Source of the DNA: a virus
Virus record (IMG/VR): IMGVR_UViG_3300025641_000018
Coordinates: 1 to 40,308 of that record
Reading direction: 5' to 3' (one strand)
Length of the DNA: 40,308 nucleotides
Below the pieces are notes generated by a model. That model had not been told where the DNA came from, ran no database searches, and saw only the letters and a list, made by a program, of their open reading frames with translations. Of the stretch, positions 19,301 through 27,502 are shown one piece after another (the stretch's first letter is position 1; every line of letters starts with the position of its first letter). Both the position numbers and the translations under genes were made by a program.

Positions 19301-19820
19301 TAACTATAACAGATAAACCTGTGTTAGTTCCCCCTCCGCCAAATAGGAGCTTATCTCCTTCCACAAACCCTTGCTCTGACAGATCAATATCTGTAACAAT
19401 AGTATTCTGATCAGCATTAAAAGTACAGCTAGCACTTATAGTAGTACCCAAAGAAGTAGCGTCTAGGTTCAGTGAGAGCGTGGAGGCTTTTGCCTCGATC
19501 CCTTCGTTAATAGTACCTACCTTTAGTACTTTATTGGCATGGTAGATTTGCTCTCCGTTTGCGAGAGGCGCAGATAGGCTTGAGTCAAGAGCGTAAGCAT
19601 CTTGTTGATATTGCTCTCTTCGACTAAAGGTTCCATCATCAAAGGAGATATCTACTGCAGCGTCTGTCAAATAGCTGTAATCTAGCACGGTCTCTGCGCT
19701 TATGCCGCTGTAGTTAGTCGATATACTAGGCTTCTCAAACTTTATTAGGTGTGCTACTATATAGGGTTCGTTGTTGTACAATGAGTCGCGTAGCTCATTA
19801 TTTAAAGGGCGATATGACAT
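13362..19820 (-). CDS. Tail tip / central fibre protein, lambda J-like
   Basis: A 2152-residue protein, the largest in the window. It follows the tape measure and distal tail genes as expected for the host-specificity tip protein. The SKRYGKGLKESDIDLATFKAAAQQCD stretch (near residues 940-965) matches the conserved R-YG-G--E-DID-A-F--AA--C signature of J-type tail proteins, with large insertions on both sides. An FN3-like region starts near MQPPNSLTATTGS (about residue 1375) and is interrupted by a small inserted module. The end has MIVDGTLSANAVNANDVRT (about 2010), a segment seen in J-like C-termini, then a fibre-like tail. It is much longer than lambda J (1132). The ATG overlaps the stop of the preceding gene at 19820. 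Confidence 0.88.
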   Translation of the reverse strand: MSYRPLNNELRDSLYNNEPYIVAHLIKFEKPSISTNYSGISAETVLDYSYLTDAAVDISFDDGTFSRREQYQQDAYALDSSLSAPLANGEQIYHANKVLKVGTINEGIEAKASTLSLNLDATSLGTTISASCTFNADQNTIVTDIDLSEQGFVEGDKLLFGGGGTNTGLSVIVNRFTSGGTTLKATTAGGTWNTQNTSSLYTISQISEELNTLILGNGNVSYTNYINREVTIYRVHMDPNTNAIIGGRPGFTGPGSTYTSGGAMLLFKGIISNAALTEDPKKGTVMTWSLSSHWGDFVRVQNRITQDAEHRALDVTGRPDKNMLLRQEYAGDMGFAHSELALNLIATYNKKETRTRLRYKKKNLGLSKKAIQEEYEVDVPTDVDLKLNLKAQALPVVYGVQKIDSIPFFFDNLKNNTTRVYAGYALCEGSIGGVLDIIIDDKSTICVDEKDSAARSSQSEEENVEVVCKGRQDAGNSLVGTPASQGVGIYTHTTFTNRPSLSGRLSNMFQAKLANDGAQDEPIYGSHYYTQETRTMDAGGVGFKGIQHEEAYRFTTPINCTLVFHKGTSSQRANHMLVEKADGGLFKIQNDYFEGNPSSYWTPNHRVLDTAYCVGEYQIAAGEFQLPSLDFVVRGRDVDCYNYDGSYSHRAAFSNENPNNFNAGDTVYLTGEGFSEITTTIIDKWSFLDGDGETQHRFRWATSPTPTGYKLRMSTQSGEGGTEWHMHVGSAIIKTGSITSKLSADLATTQAAGKFVVDSNVSSAFELAVNAPDVYELSPGVNDPAPKRKAMFGLRKGNNPRGILSTSSFGFGDYDSSSNQLSDVVNLPSDVTPDISEIDVDEILLRNAIQFPSGGTPNLASTASNSLEYVGATVTLYRFDSTTNVPYVQEREIISWLTSSNDVVAFVGEAWDPGYEPKASDLYSITTKKDARVSINPAMQLLDYMQSKRYGKGLKESDIDLATFKAAAQQCDTRSDVIVVISGAIPGIGSVYQRSFGGSLHFQGTVKSVSASFNIEGKTADYREVTFTDVIGKIAQKWDSYNYYAEGQAVWKIDSSGVTRLRRKSGTGGTLPDFVGGTSSDITGLQLNIVSGSGVSALLVDGDPDITAGDGNPLVKSRDGGGSLTASGYTLYDSDNVKYWKYLGWDSRAQRNVTRHQLNQTIQTTNTVFENINGMLRQFNGILRYANGSYQLSVKSKSPSLSAYEKVKEEDIVGQIKLTDKGSKKTYNSVSASIVDPQNGFETRSVSFFNSTYLREDNGVPKKGSFATPSISNYFNARFNIKQFLDESRNGLEIQFNTRPSGILLLAGEIIALTYERFGWDDKLWRITNLNFLENGQVAVTAEEHSDGAYIVNATKDSDGVANKQSGPGTVVLDQMQPPNSLTATTGSQAGIGGIKLLWRHGAGYNPATHDVQVFSSTKNKRTVDVVANGAGTESTSLTVDNASDVAVGTTLANGTSIKTIASGDSYPIAVYEISVVGDTNWAALDAGSETNFGVGDLVVPSSTGTFSGTGQMREINQTIEVTAVNGNVITLSSPFTWTNDQTITFRATLLAGRLDTSTFTDPVTEVSQSNTTRYYWIRYAVDAPVQNIAGAVSRRQFSVFEPATVAGIEGTNLAANVLRGVDLRVEPGTSFTYETDGTGIDSNYNATATITAQGINGLGTAAYKFEQVTGVGSTTLLQDFSTDADLVFTPPNAFTATPGTVRVTFRDTYLGSEYFATAEVTFTGNRITSDGNQGIPGNTFTVTATNMGQKLRALSTGAVPAAEQFASVVKIVKNGSNMPYDGGNSPASGTWHWGTVTEITGGSRFAVQLGSASLTLTGTFYNANTDQNIIEFDVAIEDDQNVTIGAVRYSIEKIPGLRDIGNLTLSITGTPTETTSGGDTFTEYQHSTITTPGTVPAALTFGRTRDWCGGGVNVHIGHTEMANSTSTSAIKIASTLVTPDADGVKRLRNGDRFRIEVVEDATGDPYMGDTYIAGERIYIGPHITEAEAAALGATARDHNFWSTLVAEKVYGSMIVDGTLSANAVNANDVRTKTLLVESSMVLGTSGTTQSSSNKGKIYSAGKSTFSSGTNGFFLGWEGNGEVVDHKAKFALGDNNDFIKFDGTNLSIKNHGDFTLKSTSSTNTSRLEIVNDVIEIYSGTESTPRVKIGNLS

Positions 19821-20752
19821 TATTTTTGTGCCTCCTGCAATTTAAGGGAAATTTGGTATAAGTTTTTACTGTCGAGAGAGTATCTCTGAGTTGAATCATT
19901 TATAATAACTCTCATTAAGGGATTGTGGAATACAAGTTTTGCGCCATCATAAAGATTTCTTTGAAGTGCCGGAACTGTGTATAGTCTTGTAGTCTCGTTG
20001 GAGCCGTCCAACGGAGGCTGGTTTTCATAGTTTGTTCGGGTCTCTGCTCTCACTACTTGGTACATTTTTGTGTGGTTTGAGTCAGAATCATCATCAATAG
20101 TAAAAAAGTCTCCAGGCTTTGGAGCACCATGAGTACCGTCATCATAACCTGTAAAAGACATCAATATATTATCAGCACCTGCTTTTGTATATGTAGGTTC
20201 GGCAGAGGTTAGAGCAGAGGTTCCTGCTGCGGTCGCTACAAACAGCTGACCCACCGATGCACTTGTCGAGCCTCCTACACTGCTCCAGTTAGTTCCGCCA
20301 GTCACATCAGTAATCTTGTACTGCTGTCCAACTATAAAGGTGCCGCCTGCCTGAGGCACGTGAGCAGCTAAAGGCTCTTTTCCTAGGCCATCTACGCCCC
20401 CTACGGCTTCTGTCGTGGGTCTTACAGTTGTTGCAAAAGTAGCAGACTGGGGTGCTTTGTTTTGAGGGAGGGAAACAAAGAAAGGAAGAAGTCTGCCCTT
20501 CTTATGTAATAAGAAACTATTCAAAGGCTCAAACTCTGATCTAGTCAAAGGGTTATAAGTTATTGCTAATTCCCAAGAGTGCCCAGAAGCGATACGAGTA
20601 ATCACACGACCAGAGTTAGTTCGATCGTTCATTACGTCTTGTTTAGAGGTAACAGATACCGACTTATAGCCGGGACCTGCTCCATTCACTGTAGCTTTAC
20701 CTGTGTCGCCTATCGTATTATTAGGGTCTGGTAGTATATTTTGAAAAGCCAT
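19820..20752 (-). CDS. Distal/minor tail protein
   Basis: A 310-residue protein between tape measure and J-like tip, where phages encode distal tail and hub components (lambda M/L, Dit). Its first 115 residues (SGRVITRIASGHSWELAITYNPLTRSEFEPLNSFL, GRLLPFFVSLP) are a compact beta-rich domain of minor-tail type. The C-terminal part contains a beta-barrel-like segment (PKPGDFFTID...TRLYTVPALQRNLYDGAKLVFHNPLMRVII). Residues about 130-185 are an inserted module (YKITDVTGGTNWSSVGG...VGQLFVATAAGT), also found in two other tail proteins here. Start and stop overlap the neighbours. The exact family is not certain. Confidence 0.65.
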   Translation of the reverse strand: MAFQNILPDPNNTIGDTGKATVNGAGPGYKSVSVTSKQDVMNDRTNSGRVITRIASGHSWELAITYNPLTRSEFEPLNSFLLHKKGRLLPFFVSLPQNKAPQSATFATTVRPTTEAVGGVDGLGKEPLAAHVPQAGGTFIVGQQYKITDVTGGTNWSSVGGSTSASVGQLFVATAAGTSALTSAEPTYTKAGADNILMSFTGYDDGTHGAPKPGDFFTIDDDSDSNHTKMYQVVRAETRTNYENQPPLDGSNETTRLYTVPALQRNLYDGAKLVFHNPLMRVIINDSTQRYSLDSKNLYQISLKLQEAQK

Positions 20753-23700
20753 TATAGTCTAGTTTCCTCTACAGCTTCTAAAAATAGCTGTCCTTGTTCG
20801 TTTGCCGCCTCTCTAATCATTCTGATTATGTTTCCTCGTTGTATTATTAGCATATCTTCCACTCCGGAGGCATCAATAGCCTGTATAGAGAAGTTTACGT
20901 TAGTTGGTGCCATATTTTGCATATCTGCGGTATCATCTGCCGATGTAATATCTCCAGGTACTGCGGGGGTAAATAGCTCTGGCCCTTGCTCCCCTACGAT
21001 GAATCCTGTATTGCCGCCTGAAGCTCTATTCTTATACCCTGTAAATGCAGGAGTGAAGTTTTGCATTCCTCCCTGACCAGAAGCCCCTCTCATGTATCCA
21101 GTCTCTCCAGCCTGGTTATTGCCTTTGGCAAGATCTACAGAATTAGACCTAGAGCCGACCGACATTGATGAAACACCTCCGCCTACACTACCGCCTCCGC
21201 TGAAGCTAGTAGCTTGAATCATTGAGACCTGCTTTGCACCCATAGCGACAACCATAGCTGCCGCGGCCGCACCAAGTGCTGGACCTACAATAGGAATCAT
21301 CGCTAGAGACGTATACGCAGCAATTGCGCCTTGAGCAGTAGAGATGATTGTTTGAGCAATCTTCATCTTCTTTTCGTCTTCAAAAGCTTTTCGAGCTACC
21401 GCGGTTTTCTTGGCTTCCAGAGCCTTTATTTTGCCTGCGGAAGCGGCTGATTGACCATCACGAGCTTTTTCTGCTGCGATTTCTTGATCAATTCCTCTCA
21501 GTTTATCAGCAGTAGCAGCTTGCTGCATCTTCATCATTCCACCGATTAAGGAGGAGGCAACCCCTAATCCTGCGCTGATCTTTTCAGAATTTGTAGCACT
21601 TGAGTCCGCCATTGTTGAGAGTGCAGTATCGAAAGAAGCTGAGAATCCTTCGATCATCTCCATACCTGCAGAAAGGCTTTCTCCTTCTGGACCTAGGCCT
21701 GCCATCGTAGAAGCCGCGCTACCTAGAACCTCTCGCGCTCTATCTCTTTTGTCAAGCGCTATGTTTTTGTCTTCATCTTCTTTTGCAATATTAGTAGTGA
21801 CCCCTTCTACCCCTATATCAGAGATCGCAGCGGTTGCTGTTTTATTAGCGGCCATTTGTGCATCCATTCGTGCACTTGTTTGCAGTTGCAGTAGCTGATC
21901 GTATATTGCAGTATCTAGACCAGCATCTTCGGCCTGTGCTCTTGCAAGCTTGGTTTGTGCTTCTAAAAGCTTATACTCCATTTTAATCGTCTGATGCTTA
22001 GCTTTTCTTTCGCTCTCAATAATAGCAAGTCTGTCTTTCTTTGTTTCATCAAAAAGCTTTTTCGCGGCTGCAGCAGGGCTTTTTTCCTTAGCATCTTTTT
22101 TCTCAAGCAGATTAGCAACTTTAAGATCGTTCTGCTTTATTTTTAAATTCGATTTTGCAAGAGAGAGGCTGGAAGCGGCCGACTTAGACAATAGATTAAA
22201 TTTTGCTTTTTCTTGCTGAACCTCTGCTATGGCTACTTTTAAGCTGTCATTTTTATGTGCTGTAATTCGGCCCGAGACTCGGTCTATTTCTGCCTGAACC
22301 TTGAGCATATCATTGGTTATAACACCTTCTTTGGTTGATGCTGCTAGGTTTTCATATTTAGCTTGCAAGCCATTGCGGGTCTGTATAAGAGCTTGCTTAG
22401 TGAAGCTCAATTCTTCTTTTTTTGCTTCTGCGTTGGCTGAGGAAAATTGAGAAAGAAGTTGGGCGCTGTCGCTCAACTTCTTGCTCTCTATCGCAGAAGT
22501 TGCTATAAGAACATTATTTGCAGCTATTTTATCTTGAATGACCTGTAACTGGTCGACAAAACTTCCTGCAAGAGCATCACCGTCCAGCTTTAGGGCCTTC
22601 TGTAGTCTGCCTATTTGCTCTATAGTATCTTGTGGTACGGGACGTATTTCTGTCTCTCCAACTAGCTTTGCCTGCTTAGCTACGTTTACTAGGCCCGTTC
22701 GTAGACCCTTTACAGAGTCAAAAAGTTCTCCATACTTTCCTGCTTGTTCGTTAGTAGCTTTAGTAGTTTCATTAGCCATTTTAGTCGTAATTTCAATTAC
22801 TCCAGCTGTTTCTTGTTTAAGAGCCGCTAGAGGATCACTTACGCCTTCGAGAGCTTCTGTAAGGGCTGCAGAGGAGATATTGCCGTCACCGGACAGAACA
22901 CCACTCTCTACTAAAGTATTATATTTGTCTATCTCAATCGCAAGAGCCTCTGTCATACCGCTAGCTTTTGCTTTTGCTTTTGCCTCTGCTAAGAGCATCC
23001 TAATGCTTTCTTTACTTACACTATTATTATCCGCTACTATCCTATTATACTCTTTTTCGGCACCTGACGCGAGCAGGATAGACCTAGACAGGTTAGCGTT
23101 TAGAGTCGCCGAGAGCTTTTTATTAGTGGCATCTGCGGCAGCGAGCTTGGCCCGATTTCTTGCCACGTTGTTCTGTCTTTCGGCCAAGTTAGTGAGGGCG
23201 TCTGCTTCATCCTCGAGGTCGTCCTCATCTTTGGCCGCTATCATTTTTGCAATGCCTGCGGTAATCTGCTGAGTAACACCTACACGAACAGCTAGTGTTG
23301 AAGCGAAGGCTTCTTCTGCATCCTTTACAGATCTCAAGTGCTCAGCTAGCTGTGCGCTGATTCTTGCAAAACTAGAAAAGGAATCGACTACCTCGTCCGT
23401 GGCCTTTGCCAGGCCGCTTTTCTTAAACATGTTTCCAAACAAAGGAAGAAGAAGCGATCCAAAGAAAAGTACTTGTCCAATAATAGGGACAATGTTTAGC
23501 AATGCAGAACCGAAGAGAGCAGCACTAGCACCAGCAGCCTGAAAGCCGACACGCAAAACATTAAGAGGGCCTGCAGTCCTACCTACAGTAGCCATGTGGC
23601 CTCTAGCTGCTCTGGCAGCAACTCGGAAGCCTTCTGCTGGGCCGGACTGCCCAATCATATCTTGAGCAACACTCTGTCTCCGAGCAATGTGAGAAGTGGA

Positions 23701-24993
23701 TCGTGCTCTAGAACCTGCGGAACTTATCTGGCCTCTTCGACCTTCTGTAGCAATTAACTGCTCGGTAGCAATTCTCAATTCTCTTATCTGGTTAAGCTCT
23801 ATCTGTCTTTGTGCCCGTGTGGCCTCGTTTCCTGTGTTAAGTCGTGCTGCTCTCTGAGTCTCTGATCTTTGTAAGGTCACTAGGTGTGCTCTATACTCCG
23901 CCAGACTTAGAGAGCCTGAACGAAACCCAGCTTCAACCGCACGAAGACTTGCAGGTACTGTTTTGAAAGCAGTATTTACTTGTGCAACTGCATTTACATA
24001 CTGTGTTGATATTGCTCTACCTGCTCTACTGGCCTCAGCAGCTGCAACAGACGCCATAGCTTTATTACTTGCAGAGAGATCTCCAAGTGCGGGTAATATT
24101 TTCTTTGTAACAGAGCTTGCAAGGAGCAAAAGCCCTCCGACCATTGCAGTAGGAAAGCTTGATAAAAAATTAACAAGAGGTATAGCACCTTTGTTAATAA
24201 AAGTAGTAATATCTTTTACCATGTCTCTAAATTGAGCGGATAACTGAGCAAAAGGCTCTGCATCTACGTTCTCAAAAATCATCGAGAATTTTTTCTGACC
24301 TTGTTCAAGAGTAGCATTTAGAAATGCTTGCTGCTTTTGAAAACGGGATAAATCACTTACCACAACACCAATACTATCAGCATATTTTTGTGAGGCTTCA
24401 TCAAGACGTACCATGATACCCAATTCATCAAGAATTTCAGGTTCAAGTTTTGCAGTACCTTTTACAAGACGAGTAAGTGCATCTCCCATATCTCTTCCGA
24501 GAGCGAGAGAAGCACCTTTTGCGACTTTTGTTAGACCTTCTAATTGACTAGTACTAAATCCCGCACTTGTTGCAAGTGCGGTTGCTTCCATTGCCTCTTT
24601 CAGAGTAATAGCGCCCTCAGTTATATTTTGAAGATTTTGGGCTACAAACGGAAGATTTTGACCTGCGGCATTACCTACGGCGATCAAACCTTGTTCGAGT
24701 TGGTCAAGAGCGGAAGCTCTTTGGAGAGCACCAAAAGCGGCAGTAAGAGCAAATGTGTGTGCCATCAAGGTAGCGTATGCAGCAACAAGACCACCAGCAC
24801 TACTTGCTGTAGCAGCAAAGGCACGTGTCTGATTGCCCTGCATATTTGAAGCACCGCGGGTAGTTTTATGCAAACGCGCATTAGCTTCCGAGGTTCTATC
24901 TATACCCGCAGCTGCTTGGTTTGCTTGATTTGCTATCTGCTGAAGACTTCCATCTTCAAGGACTCTGAACCGCATGGTTACTGTATTGGCCAC
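20752..24993 (-). CDS. Tape measure protein
   Basis: A 1413-residue, alanine- and glutamine-rich, mostly helical protein placed between the tail chaperones and the tip genes. The N-terminus (MANTVTMRFRVLEDGSLQQIANQANQAAAGID) is typical of tape measure proteins. A hydrophobic region at about 490-530 (LLNIVPIIGQVLFFGSLLLPLF) and another near 1220-1255 (SLAMIPIVGPALGAAAAAM) could insert into the host membrane for DNA ejection. The coiled-coil middle carries many KAK/EAK heptads. At the usual roughly 0.15 nm per residue the tail would be about 200 nm (inference). No peptidoglycan hydrolase domain was recognised. Confidence 0.93.
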   Translation of the reverse strand: MANTVTMRFRVLEDGSLQQIANQANQAAAGIDRTSEANARLHKTTRGASNMQGNQTRAFAATASSAGGLVAAYATLMAHTFALTAAFGALQRASALDQLEQGLIAVGNAAGQNLPFVAQNLQNITEGAITLKEAMEATALATSAGFSTSQLEGLTKVAKGASLALGRDMGDALTRLVKGTAKLEPEILDELGIMVRLDEASQKYADSIGVVVSDLSRFQKQQAFLNATLEQGQKKFSMIFENVDAEPFAQLSAQFRDMVKDITTFINKGAIPLVNFLSSFPTAMVGGLLLLASSVTKKILPALGDLSASNKAMASVAAAEASRAGRAISTQYVNAVAQVNTAFKTVPASLRAVEAGFRSGSLSLAEYRAHLVTLQRSETQRAARLNTGNEATRAQRQIELNQIRELRIATEQLIATEGRRGQISSAGSRARSTSHIARRQSVAQDMIGQSGPAEGFRVAARAARGHMATVGRTAGPLNVLRVGFQAAGASAALFGSALLNIVPIIGQVLFFGSLLLPLFGNMFKKSGLAKATDEVVDSFSSFARISAQLAEHLRSVKDAEEAFASTLAVRVGVTQQITAGIAKMIAAKDEDDLEDEADALTNLAERQNNVARNRAKLAAADATNKKLSATLNANLSRSILLASGAEKEYNRIVADNNSVSKESIRMLLAEAKAKAKASGMTEALAIEIDKYNTLVESGVLSGDGNISSAALTEALEGVSDPLAALKQETAGVIEITTKMANETTKATNEQAGKYGELFDSVKGLRTGLVNVAKQAKLVGETEIRPVPQDTIEQIGRLQKALKLDGDALAGSFVDQLQVIQDKIAANNVLIATSAIESKKLSDSAQLLSQFSSANAEAKKEELSFTKQALIQTRNGLQAKYENLAASTKEGVITNDMLKVQAEIDRVSGRITAHKNDSLKVAIAEVQQEKAKFNLLSKSAASSLSLAKSNLKIKQNDLKVANLLEKKDAKEKSPAAAAKKLFDETKKDRLAIIESERKAKHQTIKMEYKLLEAQTKLARAQAEDAGLDTAIYDQLLQLQTSARMDAQMAANKTATAAISDIGVEGVTTNIAKEDEDKNIALDKRDRAREVLGSAASTMAGLGPEGESLSAGMEMIEGFSASFDTALSTMADSSATNSEKISAGLGVASSLIGGMMKMQQAATADKLRGIDQEIAAEKARDGQSAASAGKIKALEAKKTAVARKAFEDEKKMKIAQTIISTAQGAIAAYTSLAMIPIVGPALGAAAAAMVVAMGAKQVSMIQATSFSGGGSVGGGVSSMSVGSRSNSVDLAKGNNQAGETGYMRGASGQGGMQNFTPAFTGYKNRASGGNTGFIVGEQGPELFTPAVPGDITSADDTADMQNMAPTNVNFSIQAIDASGVEDMLIIQRGNIIRMIREAANEQGQLFLEAVEETRL

Positions 24994-25397
24994 TAGTGTT
25001 TTCTCTTTGCCTTATCCATCTCCCGTTTCATTGCTTTGCGGGAGTCTTCAATGGCCCTTGAGTCTAACCAAGACAATATGTCTAGAAAGTACTCGTTATC
25101 CGTTACTTCGTAAATTTCCATGTAATAAGGAAGGTTTGTATAGTCCTTACCCATAAACCCTAGGTCGGGTATGTATCTATCTCCTAAGGCGTTAAATGTA
25201 TTTAGTGCGTTCTGTATTGTGGGTGGAAAGTCTAGCCAGTCAGGAGGTATCTCACTCTCAACTGGCTCCTTTCCTAACTGATCGCACATCTCAAGATAAC
25301 GCTCTCTTGTCATCTTTGAGCCACTCTGTTTAAAGAAGCGATCAAGCCTCTGAATCGCTTCCTCTCGCTGGTCCTGCACGAAAGTTATCAAGATCAA
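24993..25397 (-). CDS. Tail assembly chaperone, downstream frame (lambda gpT analogue)
   Basis: A frame of 134 codons rich in acidic and aromatic residues (QREEAIQRLDRFFKQSG, EIPPDWLDFPPTIQNALNTFNALGDRYIPDLGFMGKDYTNLPYYMEIY). It overlaps the preceding chaperone gene by 56 bases in the +1 frame and ends at the tape measure ATG. The frame opens just after a TAG. The first possible starts are TTG 25397 and GTG 25379, neither with a Shine-Dalgarno, and the first ATG (residue 29) would cut into the protein. This favours synthesis as an extension of the upstream protein by frameshifting, as in lambda G/GT. The coordinates given are the open frame, not a proven start. Confidence 0.75.
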   Translation of the reverse strand: MILITFVQDQREEAIQRLDRFFKQSGSKMTRERYLEMCDQLGKEPVESEIPPDWLDFPPTIQNALNTFNALGDRYIPDLGFMGKDYTNLPYYMEIYEVTDNEYFLDILSWLDSRAIEDSRKAMKREMDKAKRKH

Positions 25398-25773
25398 AGA
25401 CTACCTCATTAAGCCAGGTATCAAATTCAGTTGATGAACTTACCAAGGTCTCTGCATTATCTAATGTATAAGGCAGCTCTTGCTCCGAGTCTTGATCGCC
25501 GTAGTCTACTAGTAGTAGTGTTTCAAGGTGTCCTAAAGTTAACCCTTTCCAGTCTTTAACTACAGCTTTAGTGAACTCTGTTACGAACTTTTCTTCATCG
25601 AGACTCTCTACAACTGCACGAGTTTTACGGTCAAACTTTTGTCCAGTACAACGCTTACGTAAACCATTCAATTCTTTTCGTGAAAGGTTTGCTACTTCTA
25701 CGGAAAATCCGCTCAAGCCTGGGAAATCTACCCATACGGCTTTGGTGTCGACCATTAACTTCTTTAGGTCCAT
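25342..25773 (-). CDS. Tail assembly chaperone, upstream frame (lambda gpG analogue)
   Basis: A 143-residue protein in the position of lambda G, upstream of the tape measure and after the tail-tube genes. It has the compact alpha/beta look of that group (AVWVDFPGLSGFSVEVANLSRKELNGLRKRC, KDWKGLTLGHLETLLLVDYG) and an acidic C-terminus. It would bind the tape measure during tail assembly. AGGAG lies 9 bases before the ATG. The last 12 codons after F131 overlap the second chaperone frame, and a TTT-C sequence there (25383-25380) is a candidate slip site to produce a fusion of about 259 residues. Confidence 0.78.
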   Translation of the reverse strand: MDLKKLMVDTKAVWVDFPGLSGFSVEVANLSRKELNGLRKRCTGQKFDRKTRAVVESLDEEKFVTEFTKAVVKDWKGLTLGHLETLLLVDYGDQDSEQELPYTLDNAETLVSSSTEFDTWLNEVVFDLDNFRAGPARGSDSEA

Positions 25774-25804
25774 ACTACATTACTCCTATATCTATTTTTG
25801 TTTA

Positions 25805-27484
25805 TTAAGTTTTGATGACACCCAACAAGTTTGTTGGGTTATCGGAAAAGCGCCAGTCGTAGCTCTGTGTAAACACATCGGATACGGTAGCACGATTTGT
25901 GAAGCTGCAAGAAGTCATATTTATATCAATACCTGGATAGGCGTTTGATACATGTAAATCCTTACCTGCTTGTATTCTGAGAGAGGTTCCCCTACTGAAA
26001 GTCTGAGCATCCGACCCTGTAGTATCTGCTAAATAACGACCGATACTCCCGGCCAAGGTTTTGCTGTTTATAGTGAAGGAGCTAGGATACATTGCAGTAG
26101 CTGCATTAGTAGCTGCTAAACCTGCATTTACAGTCTGATAGGGAGTCCACTCTATATCATTCTGAAGTTCTGCTTTTATACTATAAATACTGTCTGATAT
26201 ATCCGAACCACCTAAAGTTATGGTGTGCTCTTCACTTATCAAGTGAGTACGAGTTGCACTATCAGCAACAATTACCCCGGGGGTTGTAAAGGCGTTATTG
26301 GCCGCTACTTTAGTCAGTTTAGATGCTTGACCAGTTACAGACAGACGCAGGGGTTTCAATCTCTCGATCTCAAACGTCCCGCTTGTAAGTACTGAGTTTT
26401 CTAGTCTAAATACATCTTGCTGTGTTGATATATATAAATCAAATGTTGTACAATCTAAAAGCTTTGTTCTTACTATATCAAAGTCTGATTCCGAAATAAC
26501 TGGAAGCTGAAACTCAAAATTTGCAGCATTTGCTTTTGTGATGGTACTTGCGTCAAAAAACTTATTTTCGTGTATAGTATCTACAGAGTGTTTATCCTCT
26601 GTAAAGGTCTGGCTAAAAGATAGCTGTGGGCCTACCTCTAGATTATAAATTGCGCCGCTGCCTACCTTGTTACTATCATAGATGGCTAGAGCTTCTGCAT
26701 CTGTTAAAGTTCTGTTCCATACCTGTGCATTTGCTACGGCACCTATAAATCCTTGACTAGCTGTTGGGATATCTGATCCAGAGTTTGCATTAGAGCCGAT
26801 AATCAACCCCGAAGGGACAGTGGGCTTATATGTTACGAAGTTGCTGTTTTTGACTCCATTGAGATAAGCTGTTAAACCTGTTACAGCCACTTCATCTCCT
26901 ACAGAGTACCCTGCTCCCGCCTGAGTAATAGTAACTGTTTTCGGAGCGCCTGTTATAACTACATTGTTCCAAGAACCTGTTGTAATACTGCCTAGGTTAG
27001 CATTGATGGGCCCATGGGCTGCAACGTTTGGAAGATTATCGTATTCTCCAGTTAAAATTACGCTCTGGGAGCCGCTTGATACACTTTGATTTACTTTTAC
27101 TCCCCAACCATCAGAAAAGTCTCTTGTAATAAGACGAGGCTGATTACTTCCGCTAGTAGTATCAGATCTAAACCACAAGGAAAAAGACCAAGTCTTGTCA
27201 GCTTCTACACTATTTGCGTCTGTCGCGGATAAGAGCCCAAGCCCTGCCTGAGCAACTGCAGTTAGTTTAAGAGAGTTTGTAAAGGGACAGTTTGTGTCTG
27301 TATCTACAACCATGGATCCGTTTACAGCCGTCTTAGAGCTTACGCCATCTACTAAACCAGTGGTTAAATTATTAAGTCTAAAGTAGTTGACTAAACCTGA
27401 GTGTGGGTAAGCCGCTGCTGTCGCGGAAGAGACACCAGTAACTAGCTTTACGCTCGCTTGCTTTAGAAAGTTGTAAATTGGCAT
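25805..27484 (-). CDS. Tail protein with LamG/concanavalin-like domain
   Basis: A virion protein between the tail-tube genes and the chaperones. Residues about 25-270 are a LamG-type jelly roll: GLVNYFRLNNLTTGLVDGVSS, WSFSLWFRSD, SWNNVVI, LNGVKNSNF and FIGAVANAQVWNRTLTDAEA. It is interrupted near residue 180 by a short GAGYSVGDEVAV insertion. LamG domains bind glycans, so exposed surface adhesion is possible. The C-terminal 290 residues are beta-rich without a recognised family. I start at the ATG 27484 (MPIYNFLKQ) because GGAG lies 6 bases upstream; a frame-matched ATG at 27502 has no ribosome site. It has its own promoter and a leader hairpin. Confidence 0.7.
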   Translation of the reverse strand: MPIYNFLKQASVKLVTGVSSATAAAYPHSGLVNYFRLNNLTTGLVDGVSSKTAVNGSMVVDTDTNCPFTNSLKLTAVAQAGLGLLSATDANSVEADKTWSFSLWFRSDTTSGSNQPRLITRDFSDGWGVKVNQSVSSGSQSVILTGEYDNLPNVAAHGPINANLGSITTGSWNNVVITGAPKTVTITQAGAGYSVGDEVAVTGLTAYLNGVKNSNFVTYKPTVPSGLIIGSNANSGSDIPTASQGFIGAVANAQVWNRTLTDAEALAIYDSNKVGSGAIYNLEVGPQLSFSQTFTEDKHSVDTIHENKFFDASTITKANAANFEFQLPVISESDFDIVRTKLLDCTTFDLYISTQQDVFRLENSVLTSGTFEIERLKPLRLSVTGQASKLTKVAANNAFTTPGVIVADSATRTHLISEEHTITLGGSDISDSIYSIKAELQNDIEWTPYQTVNAGLAATNAATAMYPSSFTINSKTLAGSIGRYLADTTGSDAQTFSRGTSLRIQAGKDLHVSNAYPGIDINMTSCSFTNRATVSDVFTQSYDWRFSDNPTNLLGVIKT

Positions 27485-27502
27485 CTTTTCTCCGGATAAC
27501 AT

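Noticed and set aside
22538-23272. A 244-codon open frame on the plus strand
   Set aside because: It lies opposite the tape measure gene and is rich in A/S/L as expected for the complement of alanine-rich helical codons. It has no ribosome site or family pattern.
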